A stretch of DNA of 64,000 nucleotides from an uncultured Christensenellaceae bacterium (GCA_910585195.1 CAJUCX010000004.1:56011-120010); one strand, 5' to 3'. Counted from the first letter of the stretch, positions 1-8,318 are shown. Notes: generated from the letters alone by a model not told the origin. Translations and numbers: made by a program.

Positions 1-976
1 ACAAGTAAAACGCCATTGAGCCGGGTATTGTATTAAGTTCGTTTACGTAAACTTTGTCGGTCGCGTTGTCAAGCAAAAAGTCTATTCTTATCACGCCCTT
101 GCAACCGAGCGCAATGTAGATTTCCTTTGCCATACGAGCAATATCGTCTTTTTGTTTGCACTCAAAAGGAAACTGTCTTTTTACGTCTGCCATACCCTTT
201 GCGCCGGACATATATTTATCCTCAAACGACAAAAATTCGCTCCATGACATAGGTTTTTCCATAAGGCTGGTAAAGACGTTGCCGTCCTTGACAAAGGCGG
301 AAATATTTACGTCGCAAAAATCCGTAAGAGCCTTTTCCGCAAGCACTCGACAATCGAATTCGAACCCGACCCTCAAAGCCTTTTCAAGTTCCTCTCTGTT
401 TTTGCAAACGGAAATGCCTATGCTGGACCCTAAGTTTGACGGTTTTATTATTATAGGGTAGCCCAAAACTTCCGCACAATCGAGCGTTTCGTTCGGTTTG
501 GTTTTGAAATTCATTTTATCCAAACAAACGCTTTCCACAACGGGCACGCCCAAACCCTTCAAAAAATATTTGGCGGTTATTTTGTCCATACCCACCGCGC
601 TTGCGGTAACTCCGCAGGAAGTATACGGTATTTTAGACAACTCCAACAACCCCTGCACGCAGCCGTCTTCTCCGTAAACACCGTGAAAACACAAAACAGC
701 GACGTCTGCTTTACACAAAGGTTTGAGTTTGTTTTTATTTTTTAAGTAAAGCGTATCGTCATTTGGCAGCAATACCGCTTCTTTAAGCCTGTTTAACTTT
801 TTTTCGTCGCAAAAATCTTTGGGTTGCGGCATATCCTCGGCAATGAGCCATCTGCCGTCCTTTGCCAAATAAACTTCGGTTACGTTTCCGTCAAGTACTG
901 CGGCAGTCTGCTTTGCCGTAACTATCGAAATATCGTGTTCACAACTTCTTCCGCCATACATTAAAATTAAGTTCAT
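1..976 (-). CDS. ddl: D-alanine--D-alanine ligase, C-terminus cut by window edge
   Basis: ATP-dependent ligase joining two D-alanines for peptidoglycan precursor synthesis in the cytoplasm. 325 residues are visible and the frame runs off the window with no stop. The N-terminus carries GGRSCEHDIS (residues 8-17), the family signature, followed by an ATP-grasp fold. Near the edge lie VIRIDF and VNELNTIPGS, the metal-binding and substrate-loop region. The start at 976 is chosen because GGAG lies 7 nt upstream. It sits 178 bp downstream of murF, whose enzyme consumes the D-Ala-D-Ala product. A good sigma-A promoter lies in that gap, so ddl may also be transcribed alone. Confidence 0.93.
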   Translation of the reverse strand, partial: MNLILMYGGRSCEHDISIVTAKQTAAVLDGNVTEVYLAKDGRWLIAEDMPQPKDFCDEKKLNRLKEAVLLPNDDTLYLKNKNKLKPLCKADVAVLCFHGVYGEDGCVQGLLELSKIPYTSCGVTASAVGMDKITAKYFLKGLGVPVVESVCLDKMNFKTKPNETLDCAEVLGYPIIIKPSNLGSSIGISVCKNREELEKALRVGFEFDCRVLAEKALTDFCDVNISAFVKDGNVFTSLMEKPMSWSEFLSFEDKYMSGAKGMADVKRQFPFECKQKDDIARMAKEIYIALGCKGVIRIDFLLDNATDKVYVNELNTIPGSMAFYL

Positions 977-1013
977 ATATCTACACTCCGATTTTCAATT
1001 TCTTTTACAGTGA

Positions 1014-1042
1014 TTTATAAAGTTGTTAAAATTTTTATGCAA
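1014..1042 (-). promoter_or_regulatory. Predicted sigma-A promoter of ddl
   Basis: On the minus strand TTGCAT (1037-1042) and TATAAA (1014-1019) are separated by 17 bp, about 38 bp before the ddl start. The 178 bp between murF and ddl hold no gene and no other clear signal. Confidence 0.55.
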
Positions 1043-1154
1043 CGGGCTTTGTTTAATAAATTTACTTTTAGAAACAAATTTACGCTATACAACTGCCATT
1101 AACAATTTTCATAGAAAACTTTTCAATCTCCAAAAATTTGCAACGCATATGATT

Positions 1155-2648
1155 TCATTTGGAATAATTGTCCGGTAAGTCGTTGGAAAATAAAATTACG
1201 TCTCCCGTTCTTGAAAAACCGCCTATCTTCTTTACCGCATCGTCTATGTCGGCGCACAAAAAGATTTTGTCTTTGTCAAAGCCCCCTTCGGTAAGCCCTG
1301 CCTGTATGTAGTTGCTGTTTAACCCGACCAACATTGCATAATCGCAAGACTTTGCCATTAACAAACCTATTTGCCTGTTTAACGACTCCGTCTCTTTGCC
1401 CGCGTCTACAATACCCGACGCAATGACAAACTTTTGACCTTCAAAACATCGCAAAACTTTGAAACTTTCTTCCACACCGCGGATATTTGCGTTGTAACTG
1501 TCGTCCAAAATAAATACGCCGTTTGCCCCTTTGATAAGTTGTAATCTGTGCGGCGCATAATCCACGCCGTCTACCCCTGCAATAATCTCTTCGTCCGAAA
1601 ATCCCAAAAACAATGCTATTGCAATACACAAACAAAGATTCGACACGTTGTGTCTGCCCAAAAGTTTAGTTTTGCACTTAAACTCTTTGCCGTTTGTTTT
1701 AACTACAAATACACTGCCGTCTTTGTCGCAAGAAACGTCGTCGTAAGAAACTTCCGCATTTTCCCCAGAAACAATGACCTGTCGCGCAATTTGCGGAAGA
1801 TTTTGCAAATAATCGCAATCGCCGTTGATGAACACCGCCGCGTCTTGCTTTGCATTTTGCACAATCTCGAATTTTGTCGCTATTACGTTTTCTATACTGC
1901 CGAATGTTTCCATATGCTGCGGAGCAATGCCCGTTATTACAGCCACGTCGGGCGTTGCAATATAGCAAAGCTCTGCAATATCGCCCTTATGCCTTGCGCC
2001 CATTTCGCAAATAAAAAAATCCACTCCGTCCAAATCCGTTTCGTTAATGGTTTTTACTATACCCATAGGAGTGTTAAAACTTGACGGAGTTTTTACGACG
2101 TTATATTTTACAGACAAAATATCGTAAAGAATATTTTTTACGCTTGTTTTGCCATAACTGCCGGTAATCGCAATTATTTTTAAGCCGCTATGCTCTTTAA
2201 GTTTAATTTTTGCCCTTTCTCTAAACTTTGCCTTAATGCAAATTTCCATCGGCGCGTTAACCGCGTTTGCGCACAGCACTACAAACGGCAGCAATAAAAA
2301 TACAGCAGGGTTAAACGCAAACGCAACGGCAAGCAAAAAAATCCACTGCGTAACGAGCAAACGCTTTACTCTCGGAGTAAATCTCAACGGCGTTTTTTTC
2401 TTTTCCGTAAGATATTTTACAGCCAAGGCAATAGTCAACACAGCGTGAACGTACAGCCAAACGGAGTTGAACACAAAATAGCAAAGCAAACTTACCGCAA
2501 AAAACACGAAAGCAACTGCGGAAAAATCAGTCTTGTAATATTTGAAAAAATTTTTGTCGGCTTTGTAGCCGTTCAGTTGCAAAAAACTGTCCGCCTTTAA
2601 TATGCAAAAGCAATAAAGCACGGAAAAAATAATATTGTAAGCAATCAT
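1155..2648 (-). CDS. murF: UDP-MurNAc-tripeptide--D-Ala-D-Ala ligase with N-terminal membrane region
   Basis: Mur ligase adding the D-Ala-D-Ala dipeptide to UDP-MurNAc-tripeptide. Residues about 160 onward are the ligase: P-loop ITGSYGKTS (161-169), a central ATPase domain with a conserved His/Asn-rich core, and a C-terminal domain with LDDSYNAN. Unlike textbook MurF (about 450 residues, soluble, with its own N-terminal UDP-binding domain), residues 1-135 here are hydrophobic segments (about 44-60, 63-80, 100-130). This suggests a membrane-anchored MurF-type ligase. It overlaps the upstream hydrolase by 4 bp and precedes ddl, fitting a role in the same dipeptide step. The exact substrate is inferred from family and neighbours. 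Confidence 0.88.
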   Translation of the reverse strand: MIAYNIIFSVLYCFCILKADSFLQLNGYKADKNFFKYYKTDFSAVAFVFFAVSLLCYFVFNSVWLYVHAVLTIALAVKYLTEKKKTPLRFTPRVKRLLVTQWIFLLAVAFAFNPAVFLLLPFVVLCANAVNAPMEICIKAKFRERAKIKLKEHSGLKIIAITGSYGKTSVKNILYDILSVKYNVVKTPSSFNTPMGIVKTINETDLDGVDFFICEMGARHKGDIAELCYIATPDVAVITGIAPQHMETFGSIENVIATKFEIVQNAKQDAAVFINGDCDYLQNLPQIARQVIVSGENAEVSYDDVSCDKDGSVFVVKTNGKEFKCKTKLLGRHNVSNLCLCIAIALFLGFSDEEIIAGVDGVDYAPHRLQLIKGANGVFILDDSYNANIRGVEESFKVLRCFEGQKFVIASGIVDAGKETESLNRQIGLLMAKSCDYAMLVGLNSNYIQAGLTEGGFDKDKIFLCADIDDAVKKIGGFSRTGDVILFSNDLPDNYSK

Positions 2649-3391
2649 ACCACACCGAAAAAGTTTTTTACCACTCTGTCAAACAGCAAAAAATCGTCCA
2701 GATAAGAAAAATGACCTGCCCCGTTAATCAAGACAAGTCCGCTGTTTTCAATCAAACGATTGAGTTTTTTTGCCATATACAACGGAGTGTCTTTATCTTC
2801 ACTGCCCCACACGAGCAGCGTCTCCGCCTTTGTGTTTTTTGCTTCTCTCTCCAAAAAATCGTTTACAACCTTTACAAAGGTCCTTTGCATAACGCCGTCC
2901 AACTGCTTGAAATCGCTGCTGCCGAATTTTGAAAGTCTGTTGCTTTTCATAAGCCCTAGTTTTACCAAACGCTTGCAAATTTTGTAACGCAATACTCTCA
3001 ACTTCTTTTTAAGGCTGAACTTTGGTTTCATACCTGCTGCATCGCACAGCACTATTTTTTGTACAATATCGGGGTATCCGTCTGCCAAAATAAGCGACAC
3101 CCTGCCGCCGAAACTGTGCCCAATTAACCATACGCTTTGTATGCCGAGTGCGTCCAAAAATTTTTTGGTCATTGCCGCATACCAATAAGTATCCGCGCCG
3201 TCGGCAGGCAAATCGCTTTTGCCAAAGCCCCAAAAATCCAATGCGACAACCCGAAAGCATTTTTTTAGACTGTTAAAAACAGGGGCGAAACTTTCATTGT
3301 TTCCACCCCATCCGTGCAACAGCAAAACCGTTGTTCCGCTTCCTTCGTCTTTATAAAAAGTATCGAACCCGTCGATATTGACAACGCTCAA
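2645..3391 (-). CDS. Alpha/beta-hydrolase fold protein
   Basis: Single-domain cytoplasmic alpha/beta hydrolase of 248 residues. It shows the oxyanion HGWGG motif (26-30), nucleophile elbow GHSFGG with Ser93, a probable acid in WGSEDKDTP, and the catalytic His in GAGHFSYLD near the C-terminus, so the triad is complete. The start is a TTG preceded by AAAGGAG. It overlaps murF by 4 bp and lies 68 bp downstream of rimI, so it is probably co-transcribed in the tsaE-tsaB-rimI-hydrolase-murF series. The substrate is unknown; esterase, lipase or lactonase activity are all possible. Confidence 0.85.
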   Translation of the reverse strand: MSVVNIDGFDTFYKDEGSGTTVLLLHGWGGNNESFAPVFNSLKKCFRVVALDFWGFGKSDLPADGADTYWYAAMTKKFLDALGIQSVWLIGHSFGGRVSLILADGYPDIVQKIVLCDAAGMKPKFSLKKKLRVLRYKICKRLVKLGLMKSNRLSKFGSSDFKQLDGVMQRTFVKVVNDFLEREAKNTKAETLLVWGSEDKDTPLYMAKKLNRLIENSGLVLINGAGHFSYLDDFLLFDRVVKNFFGVV

Positions 3392-3459
3392 ATTGCTCCT
3401 TTGCTTCTGTTAAAAAATCGGCTTAAATATTACAAACGCGCACCGTCGCTGCGATTTAT

Positions 3460-3891
3460 TTAATTAACAGAAAGCCACATTATTTCGGCATCTTCGCCGT
3501 GATAGTAACCTTTTCTTACCCCTGCCGTTTCAAACCCTGTTTTTTTATAAAGATTTTTAGCGGCGGAATTATTTGCATTTACTTCCAAAGTAAATTTATA
3601 TATGCCATTCGTTTTGCAATAACTTATAAGGCAATTTATAAGTTTTTGCGCAATGCCCTGCCGTCTATACTCAGGCAAAACCGCAACGTTATTTATATCG
3701 GCTTCGTCCAAAATTGTTTTGACGCAAACATAACCTACAACTTTGTTTCCGTCTTTTGCGCCGAAAAATACGGAGCCCGACTTAAACTCGCTTTCAAGCA
3801 TATTAAAGTTCCACGCGTCTTTGCCGAAACATTGCCTTTCAATCTCGCAAAGGTCTTGCAGGCTGTCCGAGGACAAAATACCGAAAGTCAT
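3460..3891 (-). CDS. rimI: Ribosomal protein bS18 alanine N-acetyltransferase
   Basis: GNAT-fold acetyltransferase of 143 residues expected to acetylate the N-terminal alanine of bS18 using acetyl-CoA. The acetyl-CoA loop is visible as LPEYRRQGIAQKL, followed by EVNANNSAAKNLYKKTGF, the family hallmark in motif B. The start ATG has GGAGGAAGGAAG directly upstream and overlaps the tsaB stop by 4 bp. The order tsaE-tsaB-rimI is the standard one in Bacillota and supports the RimI assignment over a generic GNAT. Confidence 0.9.
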   Translation of the reverse strand: MTFGILSSDSLQDLCEIERQCFGKDAWNFNMLESEFKSGSVFFGAKDGNKVVGYVCVKTILDEADINNVAVLPEYRRQGIAQKLINCLISYCKTNGIYKFTLEVNANNSAAKNLYKKTGFETAGVRKGYYHGEDAEIMWLSVN

Positions 3892-4451
3892 CTTCCTTCC
3901 TCCGCCTGACTCTTCCTGATATACAACGGCTCCAACTCATCGCAAAAGTCGCCGTTTGTTACTTTTTCATCAATAAGCGAAATAAATTTTTGCGTATAGT
4001 CGGTTTCGTTGTCAAAAATTATTTCTCTTTCACAAACAGGTTTTTCCGTAAAATGAGCCGCTTGACTTGCAGGTTTGCCGTCAATAAAATTTTGACAGTA
4101 ATAACCGCGGTTATCTGGCACAAGCACTGCTATTCGTTTCCCTTCATTGTATGCCAATATCTCAAAAGTGTTGACAGATATCAATTTTTGGGGACGTGCC
4201 AAGCAAAAACCTTTTATCGTTGCAATGCCGACGCGTATGCCGGTAAACGACCCGACGCCGACGTTGCAGGCGTAAGCGTCCAAATCTGCAAAGCATAAAT
4301 TTGACTGTTTCATAAGTTTGTCAATCTGCTCGTTCAAAATTATGCTGTGATTCAAATTGCAGTCTTTGTTAAATACGGCATTCCACTTTTCGTTATGTTT
4401 TAAGGCGACTGTCAAATGCTTGCCGGTAGTGTCTATTGCAAGTATATTCAT
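3888..4451 (-). CDS. tsaB: tRNA threonylcarbamoyladenosine biosynthesis protein TsaB
   Basis: ASKHA-fold scaffold protein of the TsaB-TsaD-TsaE complex that makes t6A37 in ANN-decoding tRNAs. The N-terminus MNILAIDTT and the segment GVGSFTGIRVGIATIKG are family hallmarks. Its 187 residues are short compared with many TsaB proteins (about 220-230), so the C-terminal lobe is reduced. It overlaps tsaE by 4 bp upstream and rimI by 4 bp downstream, indicating translational coupling. TsaD is not in this window. Confidence 0.92.
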   Translation of the reverse strand: MNILAIDTTGKHLTVALKHNEKWNAVFNKDCNLNHSIILNEQIDKLMKQSNLCFADLDAYACNVGVGSFTGIRVGIATIKGFCLARPQKLISVNTFEILAYNEGKRIAVLVPDNRGYYCQNFIDGKPASQAAHFTEKPVCEREIIFDNETDYTQKFISLIDEKVTNGDFCDELEPLYIRKSQAEEGR

Positions 4452-4855
4452 TCTACGATAATTTTCCTTTTATTTTCATCTAACTTTTGTATATCGACCT
4501 TTATCGTCTTTTCGGGCAACAGTCCTGCTATGTTTTTCCACCACTCGATAAGACAGACGGAATCTGCCCGACCGAAAAATTCGTCAAGTCCCAACACTTC
4601 CGCTTCGGTTTCGTCAATGCGATAAAAATCGAAATGATTGAGTTTAAGCCTTCCGTCGTAACCGTTGTGTATGGCAAAAGTAGGACTGGTTACTTCCTGC
4701 GCAATGCCGAGTCCCTTTGCCACGCCTTTTGCAAACACCGTTTTTCCCGCGCCGAGTTCTCCGCCCAAAAGCACCACCTCGCCGCCGACAAAAGTCTTTG
4801 CGATTTTTTCCGCCAAATTAAGCGTTTCTTCAAATCCGTCAGTAAAATAAATCAT
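4448..4855 (-). CDS. tsaE: tRNA t6A biosynthesis ATPase TsaE
   Basis: Small P-loop ATPase of 135 residues that regulates the t6A synthase complex. It has GGELGAGKTVF (31-41, Walker A), the TSPTFAIHN switch region and HFDFYRI, all typical of TsaE. The protein begins MIYFTDGF. No Shine-Dalgarno sequence precedes this ATG. Instead a well-formed promoter lies about 37 bp upstream, and a small stem-loop occupies most of the short predicted leader. First gene of the tsaE-tsaB-rimI series. Confidence 0.93.
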   Translation of the reverse strand: MIYFTDGFEETLNLAEKIAKTFVGGEVVLLGGELGAGKTVFAKGVAKGLGIAQEVTSPTFAIHNGYDGRLKLNHFDFYRIDETEAEVLGLDEFFGRADSVCLIEWWKNIAGLLPEKTIKVDIQKLDENKRKIIVE

Positions 4856-4861
4856 AAAAAT

Positions 4862-4887
4862 AAAGGCTTAAAAACTAATTTCAGCCT
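4862..4887 (-). other. Stem-loop in the tsaE leader
   Basis: On the minus strand AAAGGCT pairs with AGCCTTT across a 14-nt loop. It is followed by a U-rich stretch and then directly by the tsaE ATG. With the promoter above, the hairpin would lie at the very 5' end of the mRNA. Function unknown. Confidence 0.45.
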
Positions 4888-4891
4888 TTTT

Positions 4892-4920
4892 ATTATACCT
4901 TTATTTGTTTGCTTTTGCAA
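4892..4920 (-). promoter_or_regulatory. Sigma-A promoter of tsaE
   Basis: TTGCAA (4915-4920) and TATAAT (4892-4897) on the minus strand, with a 17-bp spacer. The predicted start point falls about 30 nt before the tsaE ATG. An inverted repeat, GCAACTG-CTGAAA-CAGTTGC (4917-4936), overlaps the -35 box and could be an operator. Confidence 0.6.
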
Positions 4921-5012
4921 CTGCTGAAACAGTTGCCATTTTGCCTTATTTGTTTTTGTTGTTTTCAATAACGATGCATTAACGGCAAATTAAAAATCTT
5001 TTTGTAAATACA

Positions 5013-5042
5013 CAAAGCCGTTCGAGTTTAATCAAACGGCTT
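5013..5042 (-). terminator. Terminator of ribU
   Basis: AAAGCCGTT and AAACGGCTTT form a stem about 25 bp past the ribU stop, followed on the minus strand by a modest T-rich stretch. Confidence 0.6.
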
Positions 5043-5065
5043 TGGTAAAAAATTGATTTAATATT

Positions 5066-5776
5066 TTACAAATGCAAAACAGGACTTACACGCTTATAGA
5101 GCAAGAATGTCAGCAACGCCGTGATAGAAAGTCGCAACAGGTTGAACGGCGCAACACCCAAAAACAAATAATATGCATAAAAATTTTGCAAAGTTACGTC
5201 GGCATACAGCGGTCTTACGATATTAAGCAATACCTCCCAGTTGCCGCCGAAAAAGAGTTGCACGTAAGTAGGTATAAGCACCAGCCAATTTACCAAAATC
5301 GACAGCACAACGTTGCAGGCAACGCCCACAATCAACCCAATAAAGGCGCCCTTTTTGTTTTTATACTTTTTGTAAATTAAAGAGGCCGGCAACACTATCG
5401 CAATGCCCAACAGCAAGTCGGACAGTTCTCCAACACAGGCGGTTGTGGTAAAAGGCAGTTTTATAAGGCACTTAATTACGATTATTGCGCAACCGGCAAT
5501 CGGCCCCATAGAAAACCCACCCAAAAGAGCCGGTAGTTCGGAAAACTGCACGTCCAAAAACGACGGAAACAGCATCGGCAGCGGAAACTTTACCCACATA
5601 TAAAGCACAAACGACAATGCGGAAAGTATCGCGATTTTTGCCAGCGTCTTTGTTGTTACCTTTGCCGTAAGTTTGCCGTGCTTTTTATTGTCGGCAGTAC
5701 GGTTAAATTCGGCATCGGGCTGCTCTGCGGCAACGGCAATGTCTGCAAACTTTTTTTCTTCTTTGTTTTGTTCCAT
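5066..5776 (-). CDS. ribU: Riboflavin ECF transporter substrate-binding (S) component
   Basis: Integral membrane S-component that binds riboflavin and pairs with a shared energizing module (EcfA/A'/T), which is not in this window. 236 residues. The first 45 or so are charged and cytoplasmic, then six hydrophobic segments; MLFPSFLDVQFSELPALLGGF matches the ligand-facing region of RibU proteins. The start at 5776 is set by AAGGAGGAAAAAATT just upstream. A longer frame starting at 5833 would read through the leader terminator and is rejected. The FMN riboswitch and terminator upstream support flavin as the ligand and explain its regulation. Confidence 0.92.
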   Translation of the reverse strand: MEQNKEEKKFADIAVAAEQPDAEFNRTADNKKHGKLTAKVTTKTLAKIAILSALSFVLYMWVKFPLPMLFPSFLDVQFSELPALLGGFSMGPIAGCAIIVIKCLIKLPFTTTACVGELSDLLLGIAIVLPASLIYKKYKNKKGAFIGLIVGVACNVVLSILVNWLVLIPTYVQLFFGGNWEVLLNIVRPLYADVTLQNFYAYYLFLGVAPFNLLRLSITALLTFLLYKRVSPVLHL

Positions 5777-5810
5777 AATTTTTTCCTCCTTGAACGTATT
5801 AGACACAATG

Positions 5811-5844
5811 ACAAGAAGAAAAGCCCCTAACAAAAGTTAGGGGC
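5811..5844 (-). terminator. Riboswitch-controlled terminator before ribU
   Basis: Perfect 9-bp stem GCCCCTAAC/GTTAGGGGC with an AAAA loop on the plus strand. On the minus strand it is followed by TTTTCTTCTT. It lies between the FMN aptamer and the ribU SD, as expected for transcription attenuation by FMN. Confidence 0.85.
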
Positions 5845-5891
5845 AGATAAAACAGATTGTTTCGCATAAGGCGCGAAATATATATCTTGCC

Positions 5892-6004
5892 ATTCTTTTC
5901 TCATCCAGACTATACTGTCGGTGCGGGAATTTCACCCGACTCCTGCGCCGAAACGCTCACGGACTTTTACCGTCGGTAAGGACTTACACCTTGCCCCAAA
6001 GAAT
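5892..6004 (-). ncRNA. FMN riboswitch (RFN element)
   Basis: On the minus strand the element begins with GGGGCAAGGTGTAAGTCC, continues with GTCGGGTGAAATTCCCGC, and ends CAGTATAGTCTGGATGAGA, which are the conserved RFN blocks. The closing P1 stem is ATTCTTT/AAAGAAT. Together with the downstream terminator it should shut off ribU when FMN is abundant. Confidence 0.95.
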
Positions 6005-6016
6005 TTATCTGTATAT

Positions 6017-6044
6017 ATTATAGCACCAAAATATAAATTGTCAA
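6017..6044 (-). promoter_or_regulatory. Promoter of the FMN riboswitch-ribU unit
   Basis: TTGACA (6039-6044) and TATAAT (6017-6022) with a 16-bp spacer, a few nucleotides upstream of the aptamer. Confidence 0.7.
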
Positions 6045-6108
6045 AGATTTTTAATGATTATGCGTTTTGCATTGCTTTATATAAACCGCAACAAAACTTG
6101 CGTTTGCA

Positions 6109-6531
6109 TTAAAGATACTTCGAAATAATTTTGTCGAGTTGATTTGGATATTTTTTTTGTAGATATCTGTAAACGTCAATCAAACTATCGCCTTCGTCCA
6201 ACCGCTTGCGCGCGTCCTTCAAAATAAGAGTTTCCTGCAAATTTGTGGTGATATAAACCCTGTCTATCTCAGGCGCGATTTGCTTTACGCCCTCTTCGAT
6301 TTCCGCAATATATTTATCGTTGTCGCTTTTTAAGATAATGCCCTTTGTTCTTATGCCCAGCAGACAATATTTGCCGAAAGTTACGCAAGTGGCTTCAGCC
6401 GTATTGGCGTGATTTTCCACAAAAAACAAAATTTCGTTTTCTTTAGTGTTGTCTGCCGCGTTTACGGGCTGAGTAATGCCGCATATCAAAATCAAAAACG
6501 TCAAAATAACGAAACATAAACGCCTTTTCAT
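6109..6531 (-). CDS. Secreted small protein, weakly YhcN/YlaJ-like
   Basis: 140 residues with a clear N-terminal signal peptide: a positively charged MKRR, a hydrophobic stretch 5-20, and a likely cleavage after VNAA. There is no lipobox Cys. The mature part contains EGVKQIAPEIDRVYITTN followed by a charged helix, which resembles the RVYVT-containing tail of YhcN/YlaJ sporulation proteins. That resemblance is by eye only. AGGTGA precedes the ATG. It lies downstream of nothing co-directional nearby, so it is probably a single gene. Function unknown. Confidence 0.6.
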   Translation of the reverse strand: MKRRLCFVILTFLILICGITQPVNAADNTKENEILFFVENHANTAEATCVTFGKYCLLGIRTKGIILKSDNDKYIAEIEEGVKQIAPEIDRVYITTNLQETLILKDARKRLDEGDSLIDVYRYLQKKYPNQLDKIISKYL

Positions 6532-6784
6532 ATTTTCACCTATCTAATATCAAAAAATTTTTCGTTTATACAATTTTCAACCAAATGCACCGTCAAATTA
6601 TACATAGCACTTAAATACCGCTGAATACGCCTAGCAGTCGATAATATTTTTATCGTAAAATATGCTTTAGAATTACCTTCGCTTTTAGTATCTGCATAGT
6701 CTCCAAAAAAATTCGTAAATTTCCTTTTTCTTCCAAAATTTTTTATGATATTTAAGTTACATTAAAAACGGGGTGAAAAGAATT

Positions 6785-6961
6785 ATGGTTGCAGACTTTA
6801 TAATTGCAGTTTGCGCAATAGGCATTTTGATTTGCGCGATTTATATCGTTTATCAAGCGAAAAAACTTAAATATGAAAAGCGTTTGGAAAAATTACACAG
6901 CATTGCCGAAGAGAAACAAACCAACGACGACGTATATGCCAGCATAGAAGAAGAAATTTGA
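6785..6961 (+). CDS. Small single-pass membrane protein
   Basis: 58 residues: one N-terminal transmembrane helix (about 4-26) followed by a charged tail rich in Lys and Glu. The ATG at 6785 is preferred over a GTG at 6773 because GGGGTG lies 9 nt upstream of it. No family recognised. The 253 bp upstream hold no gene and no clear signal. Confidence 0.55.
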   Translation: MVADFIIAVCAIGILICAIYIVYQAKKLKYEKRLEKLHSIAEEKQTNDDVYASIEEEI

Positions 6962-7011
6962 AAACGTTTTATAAACAATAATCACTAAACAAAACTCAAT
7001 AGTATTTACAA

Positions 7012-7047
7012 AAACCCCCTAGATACCAAACCGTATCTCGGGGGTTT
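7012..7047. terminator. Bidirectional terminator
   Basis: AAACCCCC-t-AGATAC pairs with GTATCT-c-GGGGGTTT with one internal mismatch. T-rich tracts follow on both strands, so it serves the small plus-strand gene and the minus-strand gene ending at 7070. Confidence 0.85.
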
Positions 7048-7069
7048 ATTTTAGTTTCACAAAAAAGTT

Positions 7070-7384
7070 TTAGTCGGCGTCGGCGTCAAGAGTTTCAAGC
7101 AAAAAACTTACCGGACGGAAACCGTCGTTGCAGGAAATCATTGCAGACTTTTTGTTTTTCATCCAACCGTCGTAAATATCTTCTCCGCCGTGTGCAAGCG
7201 TCATAACAAATGCTGAAATGCTGTCCCAAGCGCTGTCGCAAAAACCCTGCGGTTTTTGCCAACCGTTTGCGACAAACACTTGACCTTCTTGCATATCGCA
7301 GGCGTGAGAAATCGGATTTTCATATTTATCTATCAAATCTCGATAGCACGCCGTTTTCATTACCGTAATTTTAACTTTCTTCAT
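7070..7384 (-). CDS. TIGR04076-family protein
   Basis: 104-residue cytoplasmic protein matching the TIGR04076 family by its opening KKVKITVMKT, the GQVFVANGWQKPQGFCDSAW block, and CNDGFRPVSF near the end. The biochemical role of the family is not established. The ATG at 7384 is chosen over one 12 nt upstream because TAGGA lies just before it. Single gene ending at a strong bidirectional terminator. Confidence 0.8.
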   Translation of the reverse strand: MKKVKITVMKTACYRDLIDKYENPISHACDMQEGQVFVANGWQKPQGFCDSAWDSISAFVMTLAHGGEDIYDGWMKNKKSAMISCNDGFRPVSFLLETLDADAD

Positions 7385-7470
7385 TTTTCCTACCATAAAT
7401 TGAAATTTACAACAAATGATTTATTGGCAACAACTTACATTATACTTAAAACGGTTTCATTCAAGCACTT

Positions 7471-7917
7471 TCAAAACCAAGCGAGTTTATCATTTTTGAA
7501 TTTTGGTGTTAAACTGTCTTTATATGGGTCATAGCGGTCAAGGTTACAGCCAAACTCTTTTATTGCAATAATTTTATTATCATCTGTCCATTCTATTATC
7601 GATATACCGTCAAAACTCTCTCGCACTCCATTATTCATTTCATTTTTGAATAACCACTCAACCGCCGTTTGTTTATCTTTATGAAAGAACTGCTTTATGT
7701 CCCAAACTAAAACTTTTCCTCGAGTATTCCATTCGGTAAACCAATGCTTGATTTTTGCTCGCCCGTTATATTGCGGGCACCAACTTTCAATATAAATAGC
7801 TTCTTCAATAAAAATATCGTCTATACCTAAATCCTTTTGTTGCAACCACATCTCAAACCAAACTTTAACTATATGTTCACGTTTAGCTATGATTTGATTT
7901 TCAAGTTCCGTATCCAT
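7471..7917 (-). CDS. NTF2-like (SnoaL-type) domain protein
   Basis: 148 residues resembling the nuclear-transport-factor-2-like fold: an N-terminal helix, then alternating strands with many aromatics, for example YIESWCPQYNGRAKIKHWF and TAVEWLFKNE. Such proteins are small-molecule-binding cups or minor enzymes, and the substrate here is unknown. The ATG at 7917 follows AGAGGAACGAGT; a start 15 nt earlier would overlap that SD. It appears to be a single gene. Confidence 0.65.
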   Translation of the reverse strand: MDTELENQIIAKREHIVKVWFEMWLQQKDLGIDDIFIEEAIYIESWCPQYNGRAKIKHWFTEWNTRGKVLVWDIKQFFHKDKQTAVEWLFKNEMNNGVRESFDGISIIEWTDDNKIIAIKEFGCNLDRYDPYKDSLTPKFKNDKLAWF

Positions 7918-7970
7918 ACTCGTTCCTCTCATTTTTTATTATTCAGAACTATAAATTGCTATTTATAAAA

Positions 7971-8318
7971 TCAATCTTCGTATTTGGCTACGTTGTTTTC
8001 GTTTATCCACAGTTTTTCCAGCTGATAAAACTTGCGTGATTCTTCCTGAAAAATATGAACTATTACGTCAAAGTAGTCTACCGCAATCCACCTGCCTTCC
8101 GTCATACCTTCTTTTCTGCGCGCAAATACGCCTTGCTTTTCCATTTCGAACTCCAAATTGTCAAAAATGGCTTTTACTTGCGGTGCGCTTTTGCCGCTCG
8201 CAATGATAAACGCGTCTGCCACGTCGCTTAAACCCTCTACGTCTATAACCGTTATGTCAAACGCCCTTTTGTCTGACATTGCTTTGCACATTGCATCAAT
8301 CAATGCTTTGTTTTTCAT
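7971..8318 (-). CDS. rsfS: Ribosomal silencing factor
   Basis: RsfS (YbeB/Iojap family), 115 residues. It binds uL14 on the 50S subunit and blocks subunit joining when nutrients are low. Motifs: DITVIDVEGLSDVADAFIIASG and GRWIAVDYFDVIVHIF, the conserved core. GAGGG lies upstream of the ATG. The gene overlaps the end of nadD-yqeK by 23 bp, the usual nadD-yqeK-rsfS arrangement of Bacillota. Confidence 0.95.
   Translation of the reverse strand: MKNKALIDAMCKAMSDKRAFDITVIDVEGLSDVADAFIIASGKSAPQVKAIFDNLEFEMEKQGVFARRKEGMTEGRWIAVDYFDVIVHIFQEESRKFYQLEKLWINENNVAKYED

Noticed and set aside
5777..5833. Longer N-terminus of RibU
   Set aside because: It would start inside the riboswitch terminator; the SD at 5780-5790 fixes the later start.
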